Assembly (NCBI RefSeq): GCF_000383975.1
Contig: NZ_KB913017.1
Span: 751,133-815,132, forward strand
DNA length: 64,000 bases
Direction: 5' to 3'
Source of the DNA: Natronorubrum tibetense GA33
GTDB lineage: Archaea > Halobacteriota > Halobacteria > Halobacteriales > Natrialbaceae
Program-made: the position numbers and the translations under genes
Notes under the pieces: generated by a model
Databases searched by the model: none
Seen by the model: only the letters and a program-made list of their open reading frames with translations
Told to the model about the DNA's origin: nothing
In this document: positions 34,567 to 44,376 of the stretch, piece by piece
Layout: every line of letters starts with the position of its first letter
Numbering within the stretch: the stretch's first letter is position 1

Positions 34567-36147
34567 CTACCGATCGGAGCCGACCCACCGGTCCCAGACG
34601 CTCTCGAACTCGGACTCGTCCTCGGTGATCCGCTCCCATTGAGCGAGACCGCGCTCCTCGCGGGTGCCCGGAATCGTGTTGTCGAGAACGAGGGCCGCGA
34701 GTCCGCCGACGGCCATCCCCGTCGAACCGATGATGAACACGGTGTCGACGACGGCCTCAGCAGCGGTCTCGAGCGGAGCCGGATAGCCGGCGAGTGCGGC
34801 CTCGAGACCGACCGCGTCGCGGAACGCGAGGGTGGACTCGAAGTTGCCCATGTAGGCGGGCATCGCCAGCCCGATGAAGAGGGCGAAACCGACGACGAAG
34901 AGGTTTCTCGAGGAGTCCAAATCGACGTGTTTGAGGTTCCCGATACCGACGGCGACGATCTGGGCGAACATGGCGATGAACAGCCCGCCGACGATGGGAT
35001 CCGGAATCGTCGCGATGAGTTGGCCGAAGTAGCCGATGAAGCCGAATATTAGCATGATAACCGCGCCGATCTGGACGACGTAGCGGGAGGCGACGCCGGT
35101 TAGACCGATCGCGCCGATGTTCTCGGAGTAGGAGGTCGATCCGCCGGTGCCCATCACGCCGGAGAAGACGTTCATCAGTCCCTCCATCCCGATCCCGTGA
35201 TTGATCCGTTTCTCGCTGGGTGCCGCGGCACCGGTCAGGTTGGCCACGGCGTAGTAGTCGCCGATGCTCTCGACGATCGAGGCGAGCACGCCCGCGAACA
35301 TCCCGATAATAAAGGCGGTCGTGAATTCGGGGATCCCCCACTGGAACGGGTAAATCGGCAGGATGAACGTCGTGTCTGTGACCTCACCCAGCGGAACGTA
35401 TCCGGGGTGCTCCCCGCCGAAGACATCGGCGACCGAGAGCCCGGCGGCGACGAACCAGGCGATCCCGATCGCCAGAATCACCGGATACAGCCGAAACGCC
35501 TTGTGTTTGATGTCGAGATACTGTGAGAACAGCAAGATCAGTCCGAGCGTCAGTCCGAGCAGCAGCCAGCTCTGATCCGGCGTCGTGATCTGGGGCGCGT
35601 CGAACAACGCCAGCCCGATCAGCGCGATCGTCGGCGCGATGACGACGGGCGAGAGGAACCGTCGGAGTTTCCCGACGAGACCGAAGTATCCCATCGCGAC
35701 CTGAACCGCCGCGGCAACGATGATCGCTCCCTGTAGTTGTAGTAAGGCCGCCTGCCAGTCGTCCCCCGTTCCGACGCCGCCTGCGGTGACGACGGCGACG
35801 ATGGCGAGTGCAGGCGCGAGCATCGAGAACGGCGCACCCTGGACGATCGGATACCGGTTTCCGAACGTCGTCTGGGCCAGCGTCGCGATCCCCGAAACGA
35901 TGAAAAAGGTGCCGACGAACTGCGCCGTCACGTCGGCGGGCATCCCCATCGCGCTAGCCAGAATCAACGGCACCGCGATGTTCGCCCCGACCATCGTCAG
36001 GTAGTGTTGGATCCCCAGCACCGCCGATTCGCCGACTGGCGGCCGGTCGTCGATGCCGTACTCGATATCGTCACTGACGTCGCGATCGTCTGGATCACCG
36101 CCAGCGTCAGCACTTCCGTCTGCCGATTCGTCCCCCGTTTCAGTCAT
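34567..36147 (-). CDS. NCS2-family uracil/xanthine permease
   Basis: 526 residues with about 12-14 transmembrane segments. Signature elements: VLGIQHYLTMVGANIAVPLIL, the TTFGNRYPIVQGAPFSMLAP segment and ESIGDYYAVANLTGA followed by NVFSGVMGTGGSTSYSENIGAIGLTGVASR (the NCS2 substrate site). Imports a nucleobase with a cation; uracil versus xanthine cannot be decided by eye. The N-terminus is acidic and cytoplasmic. No purine or pyrimidine gene is adjacent. Confidence 0.9.
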   Translation of the reverse strand: MTETGDESADGSADAGGDPDDRDVSDDIEYGIDDRPPVGESAVLGIQHYLTMVGANIAVPLILASAMGMPADVTAQFVGTFFIVSGIATLAQTTFGNRYPIVQGAPFSMLAPALAIVAVVTAGGVGTGDDWQAALLQLQGAIIVAAAVQVAMGYFGLVGKLRRFLSPVVIAPTIALIGLALFDAPQITTPDQSWLLLGLTLGLILLFSQYLDIKHKAFRLYPVILAIGIAWFVAAGLSVADVFGGEHPGYVPLGEVTDTTFILPIYPFQWGIPEFTTAFIIGMFAGVLASIVESIGDYYAVANLTGAAAPSEKRINHGIGMEGLMNVFSGVMGTGGSTSYSENIGAIGLTGVASRYVVQIGAVIMLIFGFIGYFGQLIATIPDPIVGGLFIAMFAQIVAVGIGNLKHVDLDSSRNLFVVGFALFIGLAMPAYMGNFESTLAFRDAVGLEAALAGYPAPLETAAEAVVDTVFIIGSTGMAVGGLAALVLDNTIPGTREERGLAQWERITEDESEFESVWDRWVGSDR

Positions 36148-36233
36148 GTCTCGTCGGATAACGAGCGACCGGGGTCAAATGGATGTTGATCCGTCGGGCG
36201 CGACGCTCCGACAGAACCGGGATCGGCGGACGC

Positions 36234-36374
36234 TCACCGAATGTGCCGCCAGAGGTGTCCGCAGTTGTCGCACTCGAGGCGCCGTTCAACCCGACCGTCG
36301 AATACGCGTCGCTCGAGTTCGGCTCCGGCGTCGGCCAGACACAACGGACAGTCGTGTCGCTCGCTGCTGTTCAC
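36234..36374 (-). CDS. CPxC zinc-ribbon micro-protein with GTG start
   Basis: 46 residues read from GTG at 36374 to TGA at 36234: two cysteine pairs, Cys9-x2-Cys12 (DCPLC) and Cys35-x2-Cys38 (ECDNC), followed by GHLWRHIR. This is the layout of the small haloarchaeal zinc-finger proteins. No ATG exists in the frame. It lies between the chelatase gene and the permease, all on the minus strand. Function unknown. Confidence 0.65.
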   Translation of the reverse strand: MNSSERHDCPLCLADAGAELERRVFDGRVERRLECDNCGHLWRHIR

Positions 36375-36415
36375 GAAACACGATTATCGGGCCGCGACCT
36401 GTGCGATGTGCCTAC

Positions 36416-38662
36416 TTAGTTGGGGGAGTCGTCCGCCGCTGCCCGATCGGCCGCAGCGCGAACCGTCTCGGCCGACAGCGACGAGAGGTCGACCAGTTCG
36501 CCGTCGGCTTCGGCTGCGACCAGTTTCGAAAGTCCGGCACGGGAGTCGTCACCGGCGTCCACGACGATAACGGTCGCGTCGTCGGCCGCAAGTCCCCGCG
36601 CAGCCCGACGCGTGGCCTCGGTCGGACTGCCGTCAGCCACGTTCGCCCGGCCGTCCGTCACACAGACGACGACTGAAGCGTCCGTCTCCGCTCGCTCGAG
36701 CACCCGTCTCGAGGTCTCGAGCCCCGCCGGGAGCGGTGTCCGATCGCCCGACGGTAACTCCTTCAAGTGCCGCGCGGCCAGCGAGACGCTGTCGGTCGGC
36801 GGCAGGAGGACGTCGGCATCCTCGCCCGCAAAGGCGACGAAGGCGACCTGGTCGCGGTGTTCGTAGCTGTCCCGCAGGAGCTCGAGGACGACCCCCTTCG
36901 CGGTGCGCATCGCGGGTCGCATCGAAGCGCTGGCGTCGACGGCGAAGACGATCGTCACCGACGTTTCGCCGGCGCGGACCGACTGGCGGAGGTCCCGTTT
37001 TTCGATCTTCGAGTCCCCTCGAGCGGCGGCGGATCGAACCGACGCCGCCGCGTCGATGGGGCCGTCTCCCGACGCCGGTTCGGTTCGAACGCGCGCGCCG
37101 CGGTTGTCGACACTGGGTGTGGTGCTCGCTCGAGCGCCACCGTTCCCCGTCGCCCGTTGGCTCTCGACGTTCGGCGAGTCGAGGTCGGGTGCTCGCGCCT
37201 CGCCGACGTCGGCAACCTCGCCGCGTCGCTGGCCGGGGACGAGGGGCCGAGCTTCGTCCTCCTCATCACCGTCACCGTTTCCGCCGTCGTCATCGTCCGA
37301 ATCCCGTTCGCTCGAGTCGTTTGCCTCGCTATCCGTGCCGGAGTCAGCGTGGGAGGGTTCGGGAGTACCCCCTGCTGGCTCGGTGCCGTCGTCGAATTGG
37401 CGTTCGGATCCGGAGTCGTCGGTCTCCGGGTCGGTATCCCCGTCCGAGTCGTCGGTCCCGTCGTCACCATCCTCCGAGTCGGACTCGCCACGGACCTCAC
37501 GTCCATCGCCGCCGGACTCGTTTCCCGACCCACCCTCCTCTTCTCCGTCGTCAGCCTCGTTCTCGTCCGACTCACCCGCGTCGCCGTCCTCACGATCTTC
37601 GGGTGCGTCCTCCTCGAACCGGTCCTCGAGTATATCCTCCAAATCCGGTTCGTCCTCGAACGGCGTGCTCCGGAGTCGGTGCGGAAGGGCGTAGCGCGCG
37701 GCCTCGTGCACGTCCGGCTCGATGACAGTCGTCCGGCCCTCGAGGGCGGCGATGGTCATCGCGGTCCGAGCCGTCGCCACGTCGCCGCGATGGCCATCGA
37801 CGCCGGCCTCGAGGCAAAGGTGGGCGATCTCTTCTTTGAAATCGGTGGGGAGGGCGACGCTCGAGAGCCGCTCGCGGGCCGCGAGGAGACCCTCCCGCAA
37901 AGCTGCCGTCTCGTCGGCGTAGGCGGTCCAGGGATCCGACTCGTCGGCTCCGTTTTCAGTGCCTGAACCGTTGGACTCGAGCGCTCGATCGATGATCTCG
38001 ACGCGGTCGTCGACCTCGCGACAGCCCTCGACGGTGGCCTGAAGGGCGAACCGATCCCGTAACTGCGGCCTGAGGTCGCCCTCTTCGGGGTTCATGGTCC
38101 CGATCAGGGTGAATTCGGCAGGGTGAGAGACGCTGATTCCGTCGCGCTCGACGGTGTTGACGCCGCTTGCGGCCGAGTCGAGGATGACATCGACGAGGTG
38201 GTCGTCGAGCAGGTTGACCTCGTCGACGTAGAGAATGCCCCGGTGGGCGCGAGCGAGCAGCCCCGGATCGAAGTCGGCCGCACCGGCGAGGGCGTCTTCG
38301 ACCGAGAGGGTCCCGACGACGCGGTCTCGAGTCGCTCCCAGTGGGAGGGTGACGAGTGGAACGGACCGAGTCTCGACTGGCAGTTCGTCGGGGTCGCGTT
38401 CACGGCACTCCTCGCACTGCTGTGTCGAGTCGGTGGGAGAACAGCCGTACGGACAGTCCGCGACGGCTCGCTGGTCGGGGAGGAGGTCGACGAGTCCCCG
38501 GACGGCGGTCGACTTCGCGGTGCCTTTCTCGCCGACGACCAGGGCCCCGTCGAGGCCGTCGTTGGCCGCGACGGCGAGCAACACGCGCTTTAACTCGTCC
38601 TGCCCGACGATCGCCGGAAAGGGGAGTGACGACAGCTTTTTGCCCCCAGCGTCTGCAACCAT
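36416..38662 (-). CDS. Fused ChlI-ChlD chelatase subunit (cobalt/magnesium chelatase ATPase)
   Basis: 748 residues. N-terminal AAA+ ATPase with Walker A GEKGTAKS (44-51), a cysteine cluster at 70, 74, 83 and 86 (CPYGC; CEEC), and YVDEVNLLDD Walker B. A long acidic disordered linker (about 330-490) leads to a VWA domain with MIDAS motif DASAS at 576. This two-domain protein partners the large CobN subunit encoded divergently 34 bases away, inserting cobalt into hydrogenobyrinate-type rings with ATP. Magnesium chelatase is excluded by context, as no chlorophyll genes are present. Confidence 0.88.
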   Translation of the reverse strand: MVADAGGKKLSSLPFPAIVGQDELKRVLLAVAANDGLDGALVVGEKGTAKSTAVRGLVDLLPDQRAVADCPYGCSPTDSTQQCEECRERDPDELPVETRSVPLVTLPLGATRDRVVGTLSVEDALAGAADFDPGLLARAHRGILYVDEVNLLDDHLVDVILDSAASGVNTVERDGISVSHPAEFTLIGTMNPEEGDLRPQLRDRFALQATVEGCREVDDRVEIIDRALESNGSGTENGADESDPWTAYADETAALREGLLAARERLSSVALPTDFKEEIAHLCLEAGVDGHRGDVATARTAMTIAALEGRTTVIEPDVHEAARYALPHRLRSTPFEDEPDLEDILEDRFEEDAPEDREDGDAGESDENEADDGEEEGGSGNESGGDGREVRGESDSEDGDDGTDDSDGDTDPETDDSGSERQFDDGTEPAGGTPEPSHADSGTDSEANDSSERDSDDDDGGNGDGDEEDEARPLVPGQRRGEVADVGEARAPDLDSPNVESQRATGNGGARASTTPSVDNRGARVRTEPASGDGPIDAAASVRSAAARGDSKIEKRDLRQSVRAGETSVTIVFAVDASASMRPAMRTAKGVVLELLRDSYEHRDQVAFVAFAGEDADVLLPPTDSVSLAARHLKELPSGDRTPLPAGLETSRRVLERAETDASVVVCVTDGRANVADGSPTEATRRAARGLAADDATVIVVDAGDDSRAGLSKLVAAEADGELVDLSSLSAETVRAAADRAAADDSPN

Positions 38663-38696
38663 AGTTGAGCTAATACAATAGAGGTTTAAAAGTACG
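38663..38696. promoter_or_regulatory. Compact divergent promoter of the chelatase pair
   Basis: Only 34 bases separate the starts at 38662 (minus) and 38697 (plus). TTTAAAAG at 38683-38690 is about 25 bases before the minus start; CTAATACAA at 38669-38677 is about 22 bases before the plus start. The two TATA-like elements overlap face to face, which should link expression of the two subunits. No B12 riboswitch is seen. Confidence 0.6.
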
Positions 38697-41600
38697 ATGA
38701 CACGGATCGGGATCTACACCGCGACGGAGAACGAACTCGGCTCGATCGGCCAGGCCGCCGAGCGCCTCGAGGGGATCGAGCTGGTCGTACGCTCGGAGAG
38801 CGACCTCGAGGACGAGCCTGACATCGAGGAGTTCGTCGAGGAATTGACCGACGCCGCCGCGGCCATCTTCTGGCTGCACGGCGCCGAAGACAGCATGCCG
38901 GGCTACGACTACGCGACGGGCGCGCTCGAGGCGGCGGGCGTCCCGTTGATCGTCAAGGCGACCGGCGACGCCTTCGCGTTCGAGGATACGACGGTCTCGG
39001 AGGGTCATCGCGACCTCGTCTACGACTATCTGGAGAAGGGCGGCACGATCAACGTCGAGAACTGCTGCCGATTTCTGACTGCCGAGTACGAGGATCGCGA
39101 TATCGAGTACGACGAGCCCGCCGAACTCCCCACGGAGGGCGTCTACCACCCCGACTATCCCGGTGTCGAGTACGAGGAACTGCTTGAGACTCACGATCCC
39201 GAGAAGCCGACGGTCGCGGTCTGGTTCTACGAGTCCCACTGGACCCACGAGAATACGCGATACGTGGATACACAGGTTCGGGCGCTCGAGAAGCAGGGCG
39301 CAAACGCCCTGCCGATCTTCTGTAATCCGGCGACCGATACGGAAGAACAGGAAGACGCCGAGTGGGTCACGGACAACTGGCTCTTGGACGGTGCAGGTCA
39401 GCCCGTCGTCGATGCCGTCCTCTCCTCGTTCATGTTCTCCCTCTCCATGGACGAACGCGGCCGCAGCGCCAGTGACGAGGGCTCGAGCGCCGAGGACGTC
39501 TTCCTCGACCGACTCGGGGTGCCCGTGCTCCAGACGATCACCACAATGCGATCCCGGTCGCGGTACGAATCCAGCGATACGGGCGTGATGGGGTTCGAAC
39601 TCGCGCTCTCGGTCGCCCTCCCCGAGTTCGACGGCAACGTCATCACCCACCCGATCTCGGGCAAGGAGCGCACCGACGACGAGGCCGGCATCGGCAGCGC
39701 GCCGAAACACCACTATCCGATCGAGGATCGCGTCGATCACGCGACGCGGCTCGCGGTCAACTGGGCCGAGCTTCGACACACCCCGAACGAGGAGAAGCGG
39801 GTCGCTGTCGTCCTGCACAACTACCCGCCGAGCGACGACGGGATCGGGACCGCGTTCGGGCTCGACTCGCCGGAGTCGACCGTCAATCTGCTCGAGGAAC
39901 TCGAGGCTCGAGGGTACGATCTGAGCGGAAAAATGCCCCAGGACGGGCAGACACTCGTCGAGAAGCTTACCTCGCAGTTAACTCTCGAGGACCGCTGGGT
40001 CGCCCCGGAAGACGTGCGTGATCTGTCGGTAGATGTCGTCTCCTCCGACACCTACGCGGACTGGTTCGCGGAGGCCGACGAGCGATTCCAAGAGAATATC
40101 GTCGAGGAATGGGGCGAAGTTCCCGACCGGCCGTTCGCGATTCCGGGCGTCGAGTTCGGCAACGTTCTCGTCACCGTCCAACCCCCGCGCGGGTTCGGAA
40201 TGGATCCCTCGAAGGTCTACCACGACTCCGACCTGCAGCCCCCACACGACTACTACGCCTTCTATGGCTGGCTCAAGAATACATTCGAGGCCGACGGAGT
40301 CGTCCATCTGGGCACCCACGGCAGCCTCGAGTGGCTCCCCGGCAAGACCGTCGGGCTCAACGGCGAGAGCGCGCCGGACCAGCTGATCGACGACATCCCG
40401 AACGTCTACCCGTACATCGTGAATAATCCCGGTGAAGGGACGCAGGCCAAACGCCGGTCCTACGCCGCCATCGTCGATTATCTGACGCCCGTAATGCGAA
40501 ACGCGGGCACCTACGACGAGTTGTCCGAACTCGAGGAACTCGCGAACCAGTACCGCGAGGCCGGGATGGAAGACGCCCGCGCCGACGACGGCCAACACCT
40601 CGAGGACCTCATGCGTGAGAAAGTCGAGGAACTGGATCTCGCCGTCGAGTTGGGTATCAAAGGCACGGTCGACGAGAAGGCCGACGTTCGCGGTCCGGAC
40701 GAGGCAGGTTCGACCTTGGCAGAGGGCGAAGTCGAGGGTGAGGACCTCGCAATCGACGACCTCGTCGAACGCATCCACGAGTACCTGACGGACGTCAAAA
40801 CGACCCAGATTCGGCTGGGGCTTCACACGATGTCCGAACCGCCGGCCGACGAGCGCCTCGTGGAGTATCTCGTCGCGCTGACGCGCCTCGAGAATCCCGG
40901 CGCGCCGAGCCTGCGCGAGAGCGTGGCCGGCGCGCTGGGGGTCGACTACGACAAGATGCTCAACTCGCCCGGCGAGCACGATGAGGACCTCGGCATGACC
41001 TACGCCGAAGCCGCGGACGAAGTCTACGAGACCAGCGTCGACCTGATCGAGACGCTCGCGGAACACGACTTCGACGTGCCTGAGTCCGAACTCGAGGGCG
41101 GACCCGAGAACGAGGTCAATATCAACCTCCTGATCGTCGACCTCGAGACGATCGGCGACGGTCGTGCAAAGTCACGCGCCCACGACAACCTGCGGAAGGC
41201 GCTGGCGTACATCTGCGAGGAGGCCCAGCCCCGCGTGCAGGGAGCCGAAGACGAGATTCCCCGGACCGTCGACGCGCTCTCGGGCGAGTACGTGCCGCCG
41301 GGCGGCTCCGGCGCGCCGACCCGCGGCGGTGTCGACTTGCTCCCCACGGCGCGGAACTTCTACACGCTCGACCCCCGAAAGGTGCCCGCGAAGGCAGCCT
41401 GGGAGGTCGGAAGCGAGGTCGCGGAAGGTGTCCTCGAGCGCCATCACGCCGAACACGACGAGTACCCCGAAGAGATTGGCGTCGTCGCCTGGGGGACTCC
41501 AACCGTGCGCACCCGCGGCGAGACCATCGCGCAGGTGCTCGCGATGATGGGCGTCGAACCGAAGTGGACCGACGCCGGTCGAATCGACCATGTCGAGCCG

Positions 41601-42587
41601 ATCCCGCTCGAGGACCTCGACCGCCCACGCGTCGACGTGACCACCCGCGTCTCCGGGCTGTTCCGGGATGCGTTCCCCGCCGCAGCGGGGGTCATCCACG
41701 ACGCCGTCGATGCCGTGGTCGATCTCGACGAACCGCTCGAGATGAACTACGTCAAAAAGCACGTCGAGGAGGAGGTCGAGCAACTGCAGGAGGAAGACGG
41801 TCTCGAGGAGTCCGACGCTCGAAAAGCGGCCTTACACCGCGTTTTCACCACCAAACCCGGCGGCTACGGTGCCGGGACGAACAAGGCCGTCGACGAGGGC
41901 AACTGGGACGACCGCTCCGACCTCGCCAACGTCTACGTCCAGTGGGGCGGCTACGCGATGGGATCGAGAGGGCGGGTTTCGGACGCCCACGACGCCTTCG
42001 AACGGCGACTTTCCAGTGTGGACGCCACCGTCAAGATCGAGGACACGATGGAACAGGACGAGTTCGACTCCTCGGACTGGTACGCGTTCCACGGCGGCTT
42101 CATCTCCGCGGTGTCCGAAATCTCGGGCGAGGAGCCTGCCTCCTACGTCGGCGACTCCTCCGATCCCGACAACGTGGATGTCTACACGAACGAGGAGAAG
42201 GTCCGCAAGGCGATGCGCGCCCGGGTGCTGAACCCCGACTGGCTCGAGTCCATGGAAGAGCACGGCTACAAGGGCGCGGGCGACCTCTCGACGACCGTCG
42301 ACGTAACCCTCGGATGGGACGCGACCACCGGCGTTATCTCGGATACGCTCTGGGAAGACGTCGCCGAGAAGTTCGCCTTCGACGAGGATCGCCAGGAGTG
42401 GATGCGCGACGTGAACCCGTGGGCCCTCGAGTCCATCACGGACACCCTCCTTGAGGCCGTCGAACGCGACCTCTGGGACGCCGACGACGAGACGGTCGAC
42501 CGGCTTCGGGATCTGAATCTCGAGGTCGAGGGCGACCTCGAGGCCAGAACGACTAACGAGGCTGTGGGGGTAGCGAACGATGACTGA
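38697..42587 (+). CDS. cobN: Cobaltochelatase large subunit CobN
   Basis: 1296 residues, full length for CobN/ChlH. Characteristic blocks are VAVWFYESHWTHENTRYVD, the QPPRGFGMDPSKVYHDSDLQPPHDYYAFYGWL segment, HLGTHGSLEWLPGKTVGL, and the C-terminal RVLNPDWLESMEEHGYKGA. It binds the corrin ring and cobalt while the ChlID-like partner hydrolyses ATP. The end overlaps a mini ORF that in turn overlaps cbiC. Confidence 0.93.
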   Translation: MTRIGIYTATENELGSIGQAAERLEGIELVVRSESDLEDEPDIEEFVEELTDAAAAIFWLHGAEDSMPGYDYATGALEAAGVPLIVKATGDAFAFEDTTVSEGHRDLVYDYLEKGGTINVENCCRFLTAEYEDRDIEYDEPAELPTEGVYHPDYPGVEYEELLETHDPEKPTVAVWFYESHWTHENTRYVDTQVRALEKQGANALPIFCNPATDTEEQEDAEWVTDNWLLDGAGQPVVDAVLSSFMFSLSMDERGRSASDEGSSAEDVFLDRLGVPVLQTITTMRSRSRYESSDTGVMGFELALSVALPEFDGNVITHPISGKERTDDEAGIGSAPKHHYPIEDRVDHATRLAVNWAELRHTPNEEKRVAVVLHNYPPSDDGIGTAFGLDSPESTVNLLEELEARGYDLSGKMPQDGQTLVEKLTSQLTLEDRWVAPEDVRDLSVDVVSSDTYADWFAEADERFQENIVEEWGEVPDRPFAIPGVEFGNVLVTVQPPRGFGMDPSKVYHDSDLQPPHDYYAFYGWLKNTFEADGVVHLGTHGSLEWLPGKTVGLNGESAPDQLIDDIPNVYPYIVNNPGEGTQAKRRSYAAIVDYLTPVMRNAGTYDELSELEELANQYREAGMEDARADDGQHLEDLMREKVEELDLAVELGIKGTVDEKADVRGPDEAGSTLAEGEVEGEDLAIDDLVERIHEYLTDVKTTQIRLGLHTMSEPPADERLVEYLVALTRLENPGAPSLRESVAGALGVDYDKMLNSPGEHDEDLGMTYAEAADEVYETSVDLIETLAEHDFDVPESELEGGPENEVNINLLIVDLETIGDGRAKSRAHDNLRKALAYICEEAQPRVQGAEDEIPRTVDALSGEYVPPGGSGAPTRGGVDLLPTARNFYTLDPRKVPAKAAWEVGSEVAEGVLERHHAEHDEYPEEIGVVAWGTPTVRTRGETIAQVLAMMGVEPKWTDAGRIDHVEPIPLEDLDRPRVDVTTRVSGLFRDAFPAAAGVIHDAVDAVVDLDEPLEMNYVKKHVEEEVEQLQEEDGLEESDARKAALHRVFTTKPGGYGAGTNKAVDEGNWDDRSDLANVYVQWGGYAMGSRGRVSDAHDAFERRLSSVDATVKIEDTMEQDEFDSSDWYAFHGGFISAVSEISGEEPASYVGDSSDPDNVDVYTNEEKVRKAMRARVLNPDWLESMEEHGYKGAGDLSTTVDVTLGWDATTGVISDTLWEDVAEKFAFDEDRQEWMRDVNPWALESITDTLLEAVERDLWDADDETVDRLRDLNLEVEGDLEARTTNEAVGVANDD

Positions 42588-42660
42588 CGACGCGATGTCG
42601 ACGACTGATGAAGGTGTTCGGGCGACCACCGATACCAGAGGAACAGAGAGTGATACTTAA
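42580..42660 (+). CDS. 26-residue mini ORF bridging cobN and cbiC
   Basis: ATG at 42580 overlaps the cobN stop (ATGACTGA) and the TAA at 42658 overlaps the cbiC ATG (TAATG). The peptide MTDDAMSTTDEGVRATTDT plus seven residues is acidic and Thr-rich with no family. Overlap at both ends suggests that its role, if any, is to carry ribosomes to cbiC. A similar bridging frame occurs at 52563. Confidence 0.4.
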   Translation: MTDDAMSTTDEGVRATTDTRGTESDT

Positions 42661-43415
42661 TGAGCGATAGCCAGGAGTTCGAGAAGGAGTACGCCGATCT
42701 AGGTGCAACGACGCAGAACGCGATGGATATTGCCGAGACGAGTATGGACATCGTCCGACAGTTCGTGCCCGACGAGACGCTCGCGGACCGAATTCGACAG
42801 AAGTCCGTCCACTCGATGGGCGATATCGAGTTCCAGCACCTGATCGAGTTCACGGGCAGCGACGACCTCGGCGACGACGAGGATGCCCCTGTCCGGGCCG
42901 GCGCTCGAGCGGTTCTCGAGGAGGCGACCATCGTCACCGACATCACGATGTCCAAAGCCGGGATCACCGGGCGCGGCCACAACTGCGAGAAGCGCAAGGC
43001 GATCGGCAACGGCGCTGAACTAGCGAAAGAAACGGGGATGACCCGGACCGCCGCCTCGGTGCTCGAGTTGGACAAACAGGGCGTCTACGACGGGGCGATC
43101 GCGACGATCGGCAACGCGCCGACGGCCGCCTTCGCCCTCGCGGACTGCATCGAGAACGGGACCCGACCCGCGGCCATTGTCGCGACGCCAGTCGGCTTCG
43201 TGAAGGCCGAAGAGAGTCGCCAGCGCATTCGCGAGGTCAGCGAGGAGTACGACGTACCGGCGATCACCAACGTCGGCCGCCGCGGCGGCAGCGGACTCGC
43301 GGCCGCACTGACGAACGAGTTGATCCACGTCGCGAAGGGCGTCCGGACCGACGAGTTCGAACTGGAGCTAACGGCGGAGGCTCGAGCCGAACGCGCCACT
43401 CGAGGGGACGAATGA
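42660..43415 (+). CDS. cbiC: Precorrin-8X methylmutase (CbiC/CobH)
   Basis: 251 residues. Diagnostic CbiC segments: a VHSMGDIEFQHLIEF region, TDITMSKAGI, and IGNAPTAAFAL followed by PAAIVATPVGFVKAEESR. It moves a methyl group from C-11 to C-12 of the corrin ring. The end overlaps cbiE by four bases. A basic, slightly extended C-terminus follows the RRGGSGLAAALTNEL end of the domain. Confidence 0.93.
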   Translation: MSDSQEFEKEYADLGATTQNAMDIAETSMDIVRQFVPDETLADRIRQKSVHSMGDIEFQHLIEFTGSDDLGDDEDAPVRAGARAVLEEATIVTDITMSKAGITGRGHNCEKRKAIGNGAELAKETGMTRTAASVLELDKQGVYDGAIATIGNAPTAAFALADCIENGTRPAAIVATPVGFVKAEESRQRIREVSEEYDVPAITNVGRRGGSGLAAALTNELIHVAKGVRTDEFELELTAEARAERATRGDE

Positions 43416-44212
43416 GCGGCGAGTACGACCTCGAGGCGGGGCCGGATCCCGCGACGTTCGCCGCCGCAGCGGCGGAACCAGACATTGACGAAGAGACCGA
43501 CAGCCCGGTCTACGCTGTCGGTGTCGGTCCCGGGAATCAAGAGTTCCTGACTCCTCGAGGGCGGCGGGCGATCGAAGAGGCCGACGTCGTCGTCGGCTTT
43601 ACGACCGTCGTCGAGTTCGTCGACGACCTGACCGACGCCGATCTGCTGACCTGTGGCTATAAGGACGAAGCCGAGGCGCTCGAGAAATTCGGCGAGCGCG
43701 TCGCAGCCGGCGAGTCCGGGACGGCGGTCGCGATGGGCGATCCGAACCACTCGGGCTACCAGTTCGTCGGGAAAGTACAAGATGCGGTCGAGCGAGAGGC
43801 GAGCGCTCGAGGGACCAAGCCGCGAGCGGTCCGCGTGATCCCCGGCATCTCCTCGCTCCAGATGGCCGCGAGTCGCGCCCGGACGCCGATGGAGGATACC
43901 GAGTTCGTCACGCTCCACAAGAGCGGCGACCTCGAGAGCGATATGGAACGCATGGCTCGCGCAGTCGACGACAGACACCTGCTCGTGTTACCACGTCCGT
44001 ACGATCGGATGCCCGGCGATCTCGCCCAGTTCCTGCTCGAGGAAGGTGCGGAGCCGGACCTCGAGGCACTAGTGCTCGAGAAGCTGACTCACGACGACGA
44101 AGAAATTCACCGGTTCACGCTGGCGGAGTTGTCCGAACACGCTGGCGGGTGTGGCAAAGACGAGACGTCGTTTTCGGATCTGGTCGTATTGGCGGTCAGA
44201 CAGCCCGTCTAG
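43412..44212 (+). CDS. cbiE: Cobalt-precorrin-7 C5-methyltransferase (CbiE)
   Basis: 266 residues. A tetrapyrrole methylase fold: VYAVGVGPGNQEFLTPRG, an AMGDPNHSGYQFVGKVQ SAM site and IPGISSLQMAASR. An acidic N-terminal extension of about 30 residues is haloarchaeal. It acts with CbiT, which is encoded 6 kb downstream rather than fused as in some bacteria. ATG overlaps the cbiC stop. Confidence 0.88.
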   Translation: MSGEYDLEAGPDPATFAAAAAEPDIDEETDSPVYAVGVGPGNQEFLTPRGRRAIEEADVVVGFTTVVEFVDDLTDADLLTCGYKDEAEALEKFGERVAAGESGTAVAMGDPNHSGYQFVGKVQDAVEREASARGTKPRAVRVIPGISSLQMAASRARTPMEDTEFVTLHKSGDLESDMERMARAVDDRHLLVLPRPYDRMPGDLAQFLLEEGAEPDLEALVLEKLTHDDEEIHRFTLAELSEHAGGCGKDETSFSDLVVLAVRQPV

Positions 44213-44223
44213 GCACACGAAAT

Positions 44224-44358
44224 TCACCCTTTGTCCTGCGACATCGTTCCGAACTTCGATTCTTCGCTCCGTCGCGAACGCCGAGGACTCGAGGCACGTT
44301 CTCCCCACGCATCCTCGAACTCCTGGCCGAAGAGCGCGACGTAGATCACGCCGATCAT
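44224..44358 (-). CDS. Possible 44-residue protein after the rubredoxin-like gene
   Basis: The minus strand has ATG at 44358, 18 bases after the stop of the DUF7130-like gene, and ends at 44224. The N-terminus is hydrophobic (MIGVIYVALFGQEFEDAWG) and the rest is Ser/Arg-rich. It could be a fragment of a membrane protein. No family recognised. Confidence 0.35.
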   Translation of the reverse strand: MIGVIYVALFGQEFEDAWGERASSPRRSRRSEESKFGTMSQDKG

Positions 44359-44376
44359 GTCGGCGCTCGGGGGCTC

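Noticed and set aside
36736-37725. Long plus-strand frame opposite the chelatase linker
   Set aside because: Its product is Arg/Pro-rich and non-haloarchaeal in composition; the minus-strand ChlID-type protein has clear motifs through the same region.
38670-39818. 382-residue minus-strand frame inside cobN
   Set aside because: cobN is full length and conserved on the plus strand; the antisense frame has no family and lacks acidic bias.
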